From Streptomyces sp. NBC_01217 (GTDB lineage Bacteria; Actinomycetota; Actinomycetes; Streptomycetales; Streptomycetaceae), in the NCBI RefSeq assembly GCF_035994185.1, contig NZ_CP108538.1, positions 6,487,501 through 6,551,500 of the forward strand: a stretch of DNA of 64,000 nucleotides, written 5' to 3'. Shown one piece after another: positions 46,676 to 56,037 of the stretch. Numbering within the stretch: the first letter of the stretch is position 1; the number at the start of each line of letters is the position of its first letter. A program made the translations under genes and the position numbers. The notes beneath the pieces are model-generated. The model ran no database searches. It was not told where the DNA came from and saw only the letters and a list, made by a program, of their open reading frames with translations.

Positions 46676-47760
46676 TGAACGACTCTTCCTGGGGCGCCTC
46701 GCAGGGAGCCGGCCGCTGGGGTGCGCCCGAGATGCAGGCCGCTCCGGCGGGTCCTGCATACGATGTGCATGACGCCCAGCAGACTCGGCCCATGCCCATC
46801 GTGCCGGACGATCCCGACGCAGGTAGAGACGCTGACGACCGTGATGACCGGGATCGGGGGGCCGCACGCCCGAACGGCGGTCCCCTGTTCCGTGACGAGA
46901 AGCCGCAGGAGCCCATGTCCACCGCGCCGCCGCCCCCGCAGAAGAAACGTGCGGGCCGTGATCTGCGATCCGCCATAGGGGTCGGTGTGGGGCTCGGCGC
47001 CGTCATCGTCGCCTCGCTGTTCATCGTGAAGGCCGTCTTCGTCGGTGTGATCGCCGTCGCCGTCGTTGTGGGCCTGTGGGAGCTCACCTCCCGGCTGGAG
47101 GAGCGCAAGGGCATCAAGGCGCCCCTCATCCCGCTGGCGGTCGGCGGCGCGGCCATGGTCGTGGCCGGATACGCGCGGGGTGCCGAGGGCGCCTGGGTAG
47201 CGACGGCGCTGACCGCGCTCGCGGTGCTCGTCTGGCGGATGACCGAGCCTCCCGAGGGTTACCTCAAGGACGTCACGGCCGGTGTGTTCGCCGTGTTCTA
47301 CGTACCGTTCCTGGCCACCTTCGTCGCCATGCTCCTGACGGCGGACGACGGGCCTCAGCGGGTGCTCACCTTCCTGTCGCTGACCGTGGTCAGCGACACG
47401 GGTGCCTATGCCGTCGGCTGGCGCTTCGGGAAGCACAAGCTCGCGCCGCGCATCAGCCCCGGGAAGACCCGCGAGGGCCTGTTCGGGGCCGTCGCCTTCG
47501 CGATGGCCGCCGGTGCGCTGTGCATGCAGTTCCTGATCGACGGAGGTTCCTGGTGGCAGGGACTGCTGCTGGGACTCGCGGTCGCGGCCAGCGCGACCCT
47601 CGGCGACCTGGGCGAGTCGATGATCAAGCGGGACCTCGGCATCAAGGACATGGGCACGCTCCTGCCGGGGCACGGCGGAATCATGGACCGGCTGGACTCC
47701 CTGCTGCCGACCGCTCCGGTGGTCTGGCTGCTGCTGGTGCTGTTCGTGGGTTCCGGCTGA
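46675..47760 (+). CDS. cdsA: Phosphatidate cytidylyltransferase CdsA
   Basis: A 361-residue membrane enzyme making CDP-diacylglycerol for phospholipids. About 90 hydrophilic Asp/Pro-rich N-terminal residues precede eight or so membrane helices. The C-terminal signature KRDLGIKDMGTLLPGHGG then DRLDS is complete. It is co-translated with frr. The long N-terminal extension is seen in other Streptomyces. Confidence 0.95.
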   Translation: MNDSSWGASQGAGRWGAPEMQAAPAGPAYDVHDAQQTRPMPIVPDDPDAGRDADDRDDRDRGAARPNGGPLFRDEKPQEPMSTAPPPPQKKRAGRDLRSAIGVGVGLGAVIVASLFIVKAVFVGVIAVAVVVGLWELTSRLEERKGIKAPLIPLAVGGAAMVVAGYARGAEGAWVATALTALAVLVWRMTEPPEGYLKDVTAGVFAVFYVPFLATFVAMLLTADDGPQRVLTFLSLTVVSDTGAYAVGWRFGKHKLAPRISPGKTREGLFGAVAFAMAAGALCMQFLIDGGSWWQGLLLGLAVAASATLGDLGESMIKRDLGIKDMGTLLPGHGGIMDRLDSLLPTAPVVWLLLVLFVGSG

Positions 47761-47811
47761 GTCCCAGGCCGACGCACCGGCCTGACCTGGGCATTTACGA
47801 GCGAGGGTCCG

Positions 47812-47820
47812 TTGTCCACA
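47812..47820 (+). promoter_or_regulatory. Perfect DnaA box upstream of rlmN
   Basis: TTGTCCACA matches the Streptomyces DnaA box exactly. It lies in the loop of a 9-bp stem (47803-47811 with about 47827-47835, one G-T pair) that resembles the cdsA terminator. A chance match is possible. Confidence 0.4.
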
Positions 47821-47864
47821 GGGCGGCGGGCCCTCATCGTTCTGTCTGCGACACTGGATGAACC

Positions 47865-48971
47865 ATGCCTAAGCCCGGAGAACTCACTTTCGTCGCGCCC
47901 CGCGGAGCCAAGAAGCCGCCGCGGCACCTCGCCGACCTCACGCCCGCCGAGCGCAAGGAGGCCGTCGCCGCGATCGGCGAGAAGCCGTTCCGCGCCCAGC
48001 AGCTCTCGCAGCACTACTTCGCGCGGTACGCGCACGATCCGGCCGAGTGGACCAACATCCCGGCCGGTTCGCGGGACAGGCTCGCCGAGGCGATGCTCCC
48101 CGATCTGATGTCCGTGGTCCGTCACATCAGCTGTGACGACGACACCACCCGCAAGACGCTCTGGAAGCTGCACGACGGCACGCTCGTCGAGTCCGTCCTG
48201 ATGCGTTACCCGGAGCGGGTGACGATGTGCATCTCGTCACAGGCCGGATGCGGGATGAACTGCCCGTTCTGCGCCACGGGACAGGCCGGTCTCGACCGCA
48301 ATCTGTCGACCGCCGAGATCGTCCACCAGATCGTGGACGGCATGCGGGCGCTGCGAGACGGGGAGGTGCCCGGGGGTCCGGCGCGGCTCTCCAACATCGT
48401 CTTCATGGGCATGGGCGAGCCGCTCGCCAACTACAAGCGGGTGGTCGGCGCGATCCGTCGGCTGACCGACCCGGAGCCGGACGGGCTGGGGCTCTCGCAG
48501 CGCGGGATCACCGTCTCCACCGTGGGCCTGGTGCCCGCGATGCTCCGCTTCGCCGACGAGGGCTTCAAGTGCCGTCTCGCCGTCTCGCTGCACGCACCGG
48601 ACGACGAACTGCGTGACACGCTTGTCCCGGTGAACACGCGCTGGAAGGTGCGCGAGGTGCTGGACGCCGCGTGGGAGTACGCGGAGAAGTCCGGCCGCCG
48701 CATCTCCATCGAGTACGCGCTGATCCGCGACATCAACGACCAGGCGTGGCGCGGCGATCTGCTCGGCCGGCTCCTCAAGGGCAAGCGGGTGCACGTCAAT
48801 CTGATCCCGCTGAACCCGACGCCCGGCTCCAAGTGGACCGCCTCGCGGCCCGAGGACGAGAAGGCGTTCGTCGAGGCGATCGCGGCGCACGGGGTGCCGG
48901 TGACCGTGCGGGACACCCGCGGCCAGGAGATCGACGGAGCCTGCGGGCAGCTGGCGGCCTCCGAGCGCTGA
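47865..48971 (+). CDS. rlmN: Dual-specificity 23S rRNA/tRNA adenine C2-methyltransferase RlmN
   Basis: A 368-residue radical SAM enzyme methylating A2503 of 23S rRNA and A37 of some tRNAs. The iron-sulfur ligands are in [12 protein letters not shown], the CxxxCxxC pattern, near residue 130. The C-terminal partner cysteine is in [23 protein letters not shown] and [17 protein letters not shown] are further family motifs. ATG 47865 is clear. Confidence 0.96.
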   Translation: MPKPGELTFVAPRGAKKPPRHLADLTPAERKEAVAAIGEKPFRAQQLSQHYFARYAHDPAEWTNIPAGSRDRLAEAMLPDLMSVVRHISCDDDTTRKTLWKLHDGTLVESVLMRYPERVTMCISSQAGCGMNCPFCATGQAGLDRNLSTAEIVHQIVDGMRALRDGEVPGGPARLSNIVFMGMGEPLANYKRVVGAIRRLTDPEPDGLGLSQRGITVSTVGLVPAMLRFADEGFKCRLAVSLHAPDDELRDTLVPVNTRWKVREVLDAAWEYAEKSGRRISIEYALIRDINDQAWRGDLLGRLLKGKRVHVNLIPLNPTPGSKWTASRPEDEKAFVEAIAAHGVPVTVRDTRGQEIDGACGQLAASER

Positions 48972-49016
48972 GGCCGAATCGGCCCGTGTAATCTGGGCCC
49001 GAAATCAACTTCATAT

Positions 49017-49120
49017 TCCGACAGGGGAGCGCCACAGCGCTGAGAGTGCGGCACCGAGAACAGGTCGGCCGCAGACCCTCTGAACCTCGCCCGGGTCATT
49101 CCGGGTAGGAAGTTCGGTCA
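49017..49120 (+). promoter_or_regulatory. TPP riboswitch (THI element)
   Basis: The conserved cores of the thiamine pyrophosphate aptamer are visible in order: GGGGAGCGC, the pyrimidine-sensing CTGAGAGTGCGG (49040-49051), the pyrophosphate-sensing GCAGACCCTCTGAACCT, then CCGGGTCATTCCGGGTAGG. It lies 82 bases upstream of the thiB start. A small GC hairpin (49143-49159) and the GGAGGA ribosome site follow, so control may be at translation. It places the next three genes under thiamine repression. Confidence 0.93.
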
Positions 49121-49202
49121 TCAACTCATGCTGTTGCGCCCTGCCCGCTCTCCGCGGGCGGGGCCGCGTCTCTTCCTGGCCAAAACCCAGGAGGAATCCA
49201 CA

Positions 49203-50324
49203 ATGAGCACCACGCGCAGAACCAAGCAGTTCGCCGCGACGGCCGTCGCCGCCGCGCTCGGCGTCACGGCACTCGCCGGATGCGGCGGTTCCGACTCGTC
49301 CGACTCCGGTTCCGGTGGCACGAAGGGCTCGAAGAGTTCCGGTTCGAAGACCGTGACTCTCGTCAGCCATGACTCCTTCAACGCCTCCAAGGATGTGCTC
49401 AAGGAGTTCACCGCGGAGACCGGCTACACCGTCAAGGTGCTGAAGAGCGGCGACGCGGGTGTCGCGCTCAACCAGGAGATCCTGACCAAGGGCTCCCCGC
49501 GCGGAGATGTGTTCTTCGGCGTCGACAACACCCTGCTCTCCCGCGCCCTGGACAGCGGCATCTTCACGCCGTACGAGGCCAAGGGCATCGACCGGGTGGC
49601 GGCCGGGACCCGGCTGGACGCCGCCGAGCACCGGGTCACCCCGATCGACACCGGCGACATCTGCGTCAACTACGACAAGAAGTACTTCGCCGACAAGAAG
49701 CTCGCGCCGCCGCAGTCCTTCGACGACCTGGCGAAGCCCGCGTACAAGAACCTCCTGGTCACCGAGAACGCCGAGACGTCCTCGCCCGGCCTCGGCTTCC
49801 TCCTCGGCACCGTCGCCGCCTACGGCGAGAAGGGCTACCAGGACTACTGGAAGAAGCTGAAGAGCAACGGCGTCAAGGTCGTCGACGGCTGGGAGCAGGC
49901 GTACAACGAGGAGTTCTCCGGCTCCGCGGGCGGCAAGAAGGCCAAGGCCGACCGGCCGCTCGTCGTCTCGTACGCCTCCAGCCCGCCCGCCGAGGTGCTG
50001 TACGCGAAGCCTCAGCCGGCCGAGGCCCCGACCGGGGTCGCCACCGGGACCTGCTTCCGGCAGATCGAGTTCGCGGGTCTGCTGAACGGCGCGAAGAACG
50101 AGGCGGGCGGCAAGGCCCTGCTGGACTTCCTGATCGGCAAGAAGTTCCAGGAGGACATGCCGCTCAACATGTTCGTGAACCCGGTCACCAAGGACGCGGA
50201 ACTGCCCGAGCTGTTCACGAAGTTCGGCGCGACGGTGGACGAGCCGACGACCGTCGCCCCGGATCTGATCGCCAAGAACCGTGAGCAGTGGGTCCAGTCG
50301 TGGTCCTCGCTCGTAGTGAAGTAG
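49203..50324 (+). CDS. thiB: Thiamine ABC transporter substrate-binding lipoprotein
   Basis: A 373-residue binding protein. The signal peptide has a lipobox, GVTALAGCGGS, so it is a membrane-anchored lipoprotein. The mature part is rich in aromatic sites and has TYTVKVLKSGDAG-like and GDVFFGVDNTLLSRAL blocks of the ThiB/iron family. The TPP riboswitch directly upstream supports thiamine or TPP as ligand. GGAGGA is seven bases before ATG 49203. It overlaps thiP by 37 bases. Confidence 0.92.
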   Translation: MSTTRRTKQFAATAVAAALGVTALAGCGGSDSSDSGSGGTKGSKSSGSKTVTLVSHDSFNASKDVLKEFTAETGYTVKVLKSGDAGVALNQEILTKGSPRGDVFFGVDNTLLSRALDSGIFTPYEAKGIDRVAAGTRLDAAEHRVTPIDTGDICVNYDKKYFADKKLAPPQSFDDLAKPAYKNLLVTENAETSSPGLGFLLGTVAAYGEKGYQDYWKKLKSNGVKVVDGWEQAYNEEFSGSAGGKKAKADRPLVVSYASSPPAEVLYAKPQPAEAPTGVATGTCFRQIEFAGLLNGAKNEAGGKALLDFLIGKKFQEDMPLNMFVNPVTKDAELPELFTKFGATVDEPTTVAPDLIAKNREQWVQSWSSLVVK

Positions 50325-52108
50325 CGAAGACACCCGTACGCGCGACGGACGCGGACGGGGAGTACACGGACAGGGAGGACGCCGGCGGGAACGGCGCGTA
50401 CGGGGCGGGGCCGCGCGGGAAGCGGCCGCGGTCCGAACACGCCGATTCCGCGCGTGCGAAGGCCCGGCGCGGGAGCGCGGTGCGGCTCGGCCTGATGGCC
50501 GTGCCCGTCGCGTTCTTCGCGCTGTTCTTCGCCTACCCCGTCACCGCGATCGTCGGCCGCGGGCTGAAGGCCGACGGCGTCTGGCAGTTCGGCCGGATCG
50601 GCGAGGTGCTGGCCCGGCCGGACATCCGGGACGTCCTGTGGTTCACCACCTGGCAGGCGCTCGCCTCGACCGCGCTGACCCTGCTGATCGCCCTGCCCGG
50701 CGCCTATGTCTTCGCCCGCTTCGACTTCCCCGGCAGACAACTGCTGCGGGCCGTCGTCACCGTGCCGTTCGTGCTGCCGACCGTCGTCGTCGGGACGGCC
50801 TTCCTGGCACTGCTGGGGCGCGGCGGATTCCTCGACGAACTCTGGGGCGTACGGCTCGACACCACCGTCTGGGCGATCCTGCTCGCCCATGTGTTCTTCA
50901 ACTACGCGGTCGTCGTACGGACCGTGGGCGGGCTGTGGTCACAGCTCGACCCGCGGCAGGAGGAGGCCGCCCGGGTGCTGGGCGCCGGGCGGTTCGCCGC
51001 CTGGCGGCGGGTCACCCTGCCGGCCCTGGCGCCCGCCGTGGCGGCTGCCTCGCTGATGGTCTTCCTCTTCACCTTCACCTCCTTCGGGGTCGTACAGATC
51101 CTCGGCGGTCCCGGGTACTCCACTCTGGAGGTGGAGATCTACCGGCAGACCGCCCGGCTGCTCGCGCTGCCGACGGCCGCCGTGCTGACGCTGGTGCAGT
51201 TCGCCGCGGTCGGCACGATCCTCGCCGTGCACGCCTGGACCGTACGGCGCCGGGAGACCGCGCTGAAACTGGTCGACCCGGCACAGACCGCCCGCAGGCC
51301 GCGCGGCGCCGGGCAGTGGGCGCTGCTCGGCGGCGTGCTGCTGACCGTGCTCGTGCTGATACTGCTGCCGCTCGGGGTGCTGGTCGAGCGCTCGCTGGAC
51401 ACTCCCGGCGGCCATGGCCTCGACTTCTACCGCGCCCTGCGGTCCGCGGACGCGGGCGGCGGTACGTTCCTGGTCGCACCGCTCGAAGCGGTCTGGAACT
51501 CGATTCAGTACGCGCTGGCAGCGACCGTCATCGCGCTGGTCATCGGGGGGCTCGCCGCCGCGGCGCTGACCCGGCGCGCGGGGCGGCTCGTCCGCGGCTT
51601 CGACGCCCTGCTGATGCTGCCGCTCGGGGTGTCCGCGGTCACCGTCGGCTTCGGTTTTCTGATCACCCTGGACAAGCCGCCGCTGGATCTGCGGACTTCC
51701 TGGATCCTGGTGCCGCTCGCTCAGGCGCTGGTCGGTGTGCCCTTCGTCGTACGGACCATGCTGCCGGTCCTGCGCGCGGTGGACGGCCGGCTGAGGGAGG
51801 CGGCCGCAGTGCTCGGGGCCTCGCCCCTGCGGGCCTGGCGGGAGGTCGATCTGCCGCTGGTGCGGCGGGCGTTGCTGGTCGCGGCCGGCTTCGCGTTCGC
51901 CGTGTCGCTCGGTGAGTTCGGCGCGACGGTGTTCATCGCGCGGCCCGACCGCCCGACGCTGCCGGTCGCCGTGGCCCGGCTGCTGGGGCGGGCCGGGGAG
52001 CTCAACTACGGCCAGGCGATGGCCCTCAGCACCATTTTGATGCTGGTCTGCGCCCTCTCACTGCTGCTGCTCGAACGTATTCGCACGGACCGGTCCGGGG
52101 AGTTCTAG
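50288..52108 (+). CDS. thiP: Thiamine ABC transporter permease (fused)
   Basis: A 606-residue permease with two BPD-type transport domains in one chain, about twelve helices. Two EAA loops are visible: RQEEAARVLGAGRFAAWRRV near residue 225 and LREAAAVLGASPLRAWREVD near 505. This duplicated layout is that of ThiP. A hydrophilic N-terminal tail of about 65 residues is rich in Asp/Glu/Arg. The start is uncertain between GTG 50288 and GTG 50300; neither has a good ribosome site, so translation is probably coupled to thiB. Confidence 0.9.
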   Translation: MGPVVVLARSEVAKTPVRATDADGEYTDREDAGGNGAYGAGPRGKRPRSEHADSARAKARRGSAVRLGLMAVPVAFFALFFAYPVTAIVGRGLKADGVWQFGRIGEVLARPDIRDVLWFTTWQALASTALTLLIALPGAYVFARFDFPGRQLLRAVVTVPFVLPTVVVGTAFLALLGRGGFLDELWGVRLDTTVWAILLAHVFFNYAVVVRTVGGLWSQLDPRQEEAARVLGAGRFAAWRRVTLPALAPAVAAASLMVFLFTFTSFGVVQILGGPGYSTLEVEIYRQTARLLALPTAAVLTLVQFAAVGTILAVHAWTVRRRETALKLVDPAQTARRPRGAGQWALLGGVLLTVLVLILLPLGVLVERSLDTPGGHGLDFYRALRSADAGGGTFLVAPLEAVWNSIQYALAATVIALVIGGLAAAALTRRAGRLVRGFDALLMLPLGVSAVTVGFGFLITLDKPPLDLRTSWILVPLAQALVGVPFVVRTMLPVLRAVDGRLREAAAVLGASPLRAWREVDLPLVRRALLVAAGFAFAVSLGEFGATVFIARPDRPTLPVAVARLLGRAGELNYGQAMALSTILMLVCALSLLLLERIRTDRSGEF

Positions 52109-52110
52109 GG

Positions 52111-53136
52111 ATGCTGACACTGGAATCGGCCACCGTTCGCTTCGGCGAGCGGGCGGCGCTGGACCGGGTGGACCTGGAGGTCGCCGAGCACGAGATCGTG
52201 TGCGTGCTCGGGCCGAGCGGCAGCGGCAAGTCGACCCTGCTGAGGGTGGTCGCCGGACTGCACCCGCCGGACGGCGGCCGGGTGCTGCTGGACGGCGCGG
52301 ACCAGGCGGGGGTGCCGGTGCACCGGCGCGGTCTCGGCCTGATGTTCCAGGACCACCAGCTCTTCCCGCACCGGGACGTCGGCGCCAATGTCGCCTTCGG
52401 GCTGCGGATGCGCGGGGTGTCGCGGCGCGATCAGGAACGCAGGGTCGGTGAACTCCTCGACCTGGTGGGCCTGCCCGGCGCCGAGCGGCGGGCCGTCGCC
52501 GCGCTGTCCGGCGGTGAACAGCAGCGTGTCGCCCTCGCGCGGGCGCTCGCCCCGCGCCCGAAGCTGCTGATGCTGGACGAGCCGCTCGGCCAGCTCGACC
52601 GCGGCCTGCGTGAGCGGCTCGTCGTCGAACTGCGCACGCTCTTCGGGCGCTTGGGTACGACGGTGCTCGCCGTCACCCACGACCAGGGCGAGGCGTTCGC
52701 GCTGGCCGACCGGGTGGTGGTGATGCGCGACGGGCGGATCGCCCAGGCCGGCACCCCGCTGGAGGTCTGGCAGCGGCCCGCCTCCGCGTTCGTCGCCCGG
52801 TTCCTCGGCTTCGACAACGTGGTGGAGGCGACGGTGACGGGCACGGCCGCCGACACGGTGTGGGGCAGGGTGCCGGTGCCCGAGGGCTCGCCGCAGGGGG
52901 CGTGCGATCTGCTGGTGCGTCCGGCCGGGGTGCGGATCGGTGCCCCGGACGAGGGGCTGCGCTGCACGGTCGGGGCGCGTACGTTCCGGGGCAACCACGT
53001 CGCCGTGCAGCTGATGCCACCGGGCGGTCCGGTCCTGGAGGCGGAGTGCGCGCTGCGGGACGCCCCCGAGGAGGGTGCGACCGTCGGGGTCGGCTTCGAC
53101 GCGGCGGAGACCGTCGTCCTGCCCGCCGTCTTCTGA
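52111..53136 (+). CDS. thiQ: Thiamine ABC transporter ATP-binding protein
   Basis: A 341-residue ATPase. Walker A is GPSGSGKST, the signature is LSGGEQQR, Walker B is LLMLDEPLG and the switch His is in THDQGEA. The C-terminal 100 residues form a TOBE-like regulatory domain. It starts two bases after thiP. With thiB and thiP it makes a complete importer of the ThiBPQ type. Confidence 0.92.
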   Translation: MLTLESATVRFGERAALDRVDLEVAEHEIVCVLGPSGSGKSTLLRVVAGLHPPDGGRVLLDGADQAGVPVHRRGLGLMFQDHQLFPHRDVGANVAFGLRMRGVSRRDQERRVGELLDLVGLPGAERRAVAALSGGEQQRVALARALAPRPKLLMLDEPLGQLDRGLRERLVVELRTLFGRLGTTVLAVTHDQGEAFALADRVVVMRDGRIAQAGTPLEVWQRPASAFVARFLGFDNVVEATVTGTAADTVWGRVPVPEGSPQGACDLLVRPAGVRIGAPDEGLRCTVGARTFRGNHVAVQLMPPGGPVLEAECALRDAPEEGATVGVGFDAAETVVLPAVF

Positions 53137-53216
53137 CCTGCCCCGCGCGGGCGCGGCGTGCAAGCTGGAGGAGGACATGCGGAAGGTCCGGAACGACTCC
53201 GAGAAGGACGGGAACC

Positions 53217-53669
53217 ATGACTCGGTCAGCACGCGAGGGCATCGACATCACCCGCGTCCTCGACGCCCCGCGGGAACGGGTCTTCGAGGCCTGGACGACG
53301 CCCGAGCACTTCGCCGCCTGGTACGGCGGCGATGCCGAGGTGCCGCTCGACCGGGTGGCGATGGACGTCAGACCGGGCGGCGCCTGGAGCCTGGTCATCG
53401 TGGTGCCGGGCACCGAGATGCCCTTCCACGGGGTCTACCGCGAGGTCGTCGCCCCCGAACGGCTGGTGTTCACGCTGAAGGACGCCACCGCGCCCGCCGA
53501 CATCGAGGGCGAGACGGTCACCGCCACCTTCGCCGACCGCGGCGACAACACCACCGAAATGGTCTTCCAGCAGCGCGGCGGCAACCTCACGGCCGAGCAG
53601 TACGCGGCGGCCGAGGACGGCTGGGAGGCCTTCTTCGACTCGCTCGTGGCCCGGCTCGCGACCCTCTGA
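53217..53669 (+). CDS. SRPBCC/AHSA1-family protein
   Basis: A 150-residue single-domain protein of the START-like fold. Typical AHSA1 blocks are RVLDAPRERVFEAWTTPEHF, WYGGDAEVPLDRVAMDVRPGG and VYREVVAPERLVFTLK. The ligand is unknown. AAGGA lies about eight bases before ATG 53217. It is 80 bases beyond thiQ and may be read from the same transcript. Confidence 0.88.
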   Translation: MTRSAREGIDITRVLDAPRERVFEAWTTPEHFAAWYGGDAEVPLDRVAMDVRPGGAWSLVIVVPGTEMPFHGVYREVVAPERLVFTLKDATAPADIEGETVTATFADRGDNTTEMVFQQRGGNLTAEQYAAAEDGWEAFFDSLVARLATL

Positions 53670-53688
53670 AACCGGCCCCCGGGCCTGT

Positions 53689-54813
53689 CTACCGCCGCGC
53701 CGACGAGCGGGCGAGCGCTTCCGGGACCTCGTCCACCGTGTCGACGAGCGCGATGCGGGACTCCATCGGCCGGCCGTCGGCCAGCGCGCGCAGCAGCGGC
53801 CACGCGGGCAGCTCCCGCGTCCAGTGGGCGCGCCCGACCAGCACCATCGGGGTCGGCCTGCCGCGGGAGCTGTAGTAGTTCGGCGTCGCGTTGCCGAAGA
53901 CCTCCTGTACGGTGCCCGCCGCGCCCGGCAGGAAGATCACGCCCGCCCCGGACCGGGTGAGCAGCCCGTCCTCGCGCAGCGCGTTGGCGAAGTACTTGGC
54001 GATGTGGTCGGCGAACGGGTTCGGCGGCTCGTGCCCGTAGAACCAGGTGGGGATCGAGACCGAGCCGCCGCCGCCGGGCCAGCGCTCCCGTACGGCGAAG
54101 GCGGTCAGCGCCCAGTCGGTGACCGACGGGGTGAACGAGGGGGCCGCGGCCAGGAGTTCGCAGGCCTGGTCCAGCATCGGATCGGAGTACGGGGCCGCGT
54201 ACGCCCCGAGGTTCGCGGCCTCCATGGCGCCGGGCCCGCCGCCGGTGGCCACCGTCAGGCCGCTCCGGGCCAGGGTCCGGCCCAGCCGGGCCGCGGCCGC
54301 GTACGGGGCGCTGCCGCGGGCCGTGGCGTGGCCGCCCATCACCCCGACGACGCGGGCGCCGGTGAGTTGCTCGTCCAGCGCGTCGGAGACCGCGTCGTCG
54401 TGGAGTGCGCGCAGCATCGAGGCGAACGTGTCGCCGCCGGCCCGGGTCTCCTGGAACCAGCGGTAGGCGCGGGCGTCCGGCGTCGCCGCGTAACCGCCGT
54501 CCGCCAGGCCTTCGTAGAGCGCGTCGGGGGAGTAGAGCAGGCCGCGGTACGGATCGAAGGGCAGCCCGGGCACCGGCGGGAAGACGAACGCGCCGTCGGC
54601 CCGCGCCTGCGCCGCAGCTTCGGGCGCCATCCGGCAGCCGAGGAAGACGGCGCCGGCCGTGTCGGTGGACCGCAGGGCGGCGCCCCGGTCCGTCAGGTCC
54701 ACGGACTGGATCCGGTGTCCGGCCAGCCCGCCCGAGGCGACCGCCGCGTCGAACTCGGCGAGCGACTCGATCTCCGGTTCGGGTACGGGACTGCTGTCCT
54801 GCGGGTTGTCCAC
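53689..54813 (-). CDS. LOG-family (nucleotide-binding Rossmann) protein
   Basis: A 374-residue protein. The C-terminal 220 residues show the LOG pattern: VVGVMGGHATARGS, TVATGGGPGAMEAANLGAY and a PGAAGTVQEVF loop in place of PGGxGTxxE. LOG enzymes release cytokinin-type bases from nucleotides, but the altered loop makes that activity uncertain. The N-terminal 140 residues are not recognised. GTG 54813 is the start. It lies downstream of the ABC pair on the same strand. Confidence 0.75.
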   Translation of the reverse strand: MDNPQDSSPVPEPEIESLAEFDAAVASGGLAGHRIQSVDLTDRGAALRSTDTAGAVFLGCRMAPEAAAQARADGAFVFPPVPGLPFDPYRGLLYSPDALYEGLADGGYAATPDARAYRWFQETRAGGDTFASMLRALHDDAVSDALDEQLTGARVVGVMGGHATARGSAPYAAAARLGRTLARSGLTVATGGGPGAMEAANLGAYAAPYSDPMLDQACELLAAAPSFTPSVTDWALTAFAVRERWPGGGGSVSIPTWFYGHEPPNPFADHIAKYFANALREDGLLTRSGAGVIFLPGAAGTVQEVFGNATPNYYSSRGRPTPMVLVGRAHWTRELPAWPLLRALADGRPMESRIALVDTVDEVPEALARSSARR

Positions 54814-54852
54814 GGTGTCCTGCTCCGTAGCGGCCGAGGCGCGCGGGCGCGG

Positions 54853-56037
54853 TCAGGCCGTCAGCGGCAGCGCCGCCAGCTCGGCGACCAGCCAGGTCAG
54901 CGGGGCGAAGACGACCAGCAGTGCGACGGCGCGCAGGGCCGTCGCGGCCCGCAGCGCCGAGACCGGGGCGCCCAGCCGCAGCAGCGTCTGCGCGGTGGGA
55001 GTGCGGTCCTGCTTCGCCTCCAGCGCCGAGGTCAGCAGCGTCGCCGACGTACAGCCGAGGACGAGCACCGCTCCCAGCGTGGTGAGCGGGCCGAAGGCGC
55101 TCGGCCCCGTCCCGTACAGGGCGTAGGCGGCGATGATCGCGGAGAGCACCGCGCAGACCACGCCGAGCGGCCCGCCGATCCGGCGTGCCTCGTCCATCAG
55201 CACCCGGCCGGCCAGCAGGCGTACGGCGCCGGGGCGCACCGCCTGGAGCAGCCGCCCGCAGTGGTACGCGAGGCCGGGGCCGGCCATGGCCAGTCCGATC
55301 GCCGTCAGCGTCCATCCCGCGAGCACTCCGGCCGGGGTGGCGTCGAGCCTGCCGGGGAGCGGGAGGAGGCTGTGCCCGTCGCCGCGGCTCATGTACGCCT
55401 CGACGGCGAGACCGGCCGCGGTCAGCGCCACCCCCCACGGCAGCCCGGTCGGGGGCGCCGCCGGAGCGGGCTGCGGGTTCTCCGGCAGGGCGTCCGAGGA
55501 GTAGTCGTCGTCCGGGGCCGCCGTGACCGGCCGGGCGCGCAGCGCCAGCCCGCTCGCCGTGGCCGCGGCCAGCGGTACCAGGGTCAGCAGCACGAGCACG
55601 GCCGCGAGCGGCAGCGGGGCGTCCGCGTCGAGCAGCCCGGCTGCCGCGCCGTCGAACGGCAGTCCGGTCAGATCACCACGCAGGTGCAGGTAGAACAGCA
55701 GCGCCACCATCGACCCCAGGGCGCAGGAGACGGCGGTGGAGACCGCGGCGAGCACGGTGAGCCTGACCGGCCCGAGGCCCACGGCGGAAAGGCCGGAGCG
55801 AGGCCGGGTGCTCGGGTCCGTACGGGCCACCGCGACCGCGAACTGTACGGTGGCGGCCAGTGGTACGAAGCACCACAGCAGTCGCAGCACGGCCGCGGTG
55901 GAGTGCGCCGGGTGCCCCGACGCGTAACCCAGGGCGCACAGCAGCAGGAAGCCGACCCCGGCGGAGGCGGCCGCGACCAGCAGCCGCCGCATCAGGACCA
56001 GCGGATGGGAACCCCGGGCTAGACGGAGAGCGAGCAC
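54853..56037 (-). CDS. ABC exporter membrane subunit
   Basis: A 394-residue integral membrane protein with about ten hydrophobic segments. A central hydrophilic Pro/Ala/Asp-rich loop (about residues 165-190) separates two membrane groups. The layout resembles FtsX-like or macrolide-exporter permeases, but no diagnostic motif is clear. It begins within the last 19 bases of the ATPase gene, so the two act as a pair. The substrate is unknown. Confidence 0.75.
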   Translation of the reverse strand: MLALRLARGSHPLVLMRRLLVAAASAGVGFLLLCALGYASGHPAHSTAAVLRLLWCFVPLAATVQFAVAVARTDPSTRPRSGLSAVGLGPVRLTVLAAVSTAVSCALGSMVALLFYLHLRGDLTGLPFDGAAAGLLDADAPLPLAAVLVLLTLVPLAAATASGLALRARPVTAAPDDDYSSDALPENPQPAPAAPPTGLPWGVALTAAGLAVEAYMSRGDGHSLLPLPGRLDATPAGVLAGWTLTAIGLAMAGPGLAYHCGRLLQAVRPGAVRLLAGRVLMDEARRIGGPLGVVCAVLSAIIAAYALYGTGPSAFGPLTTLGAVLVLGCTSATLLTSALEAKQDRTPTAQTLLRLGAPVSALRAATALRAVALLVVFAPLTWLVAELAALPLTA

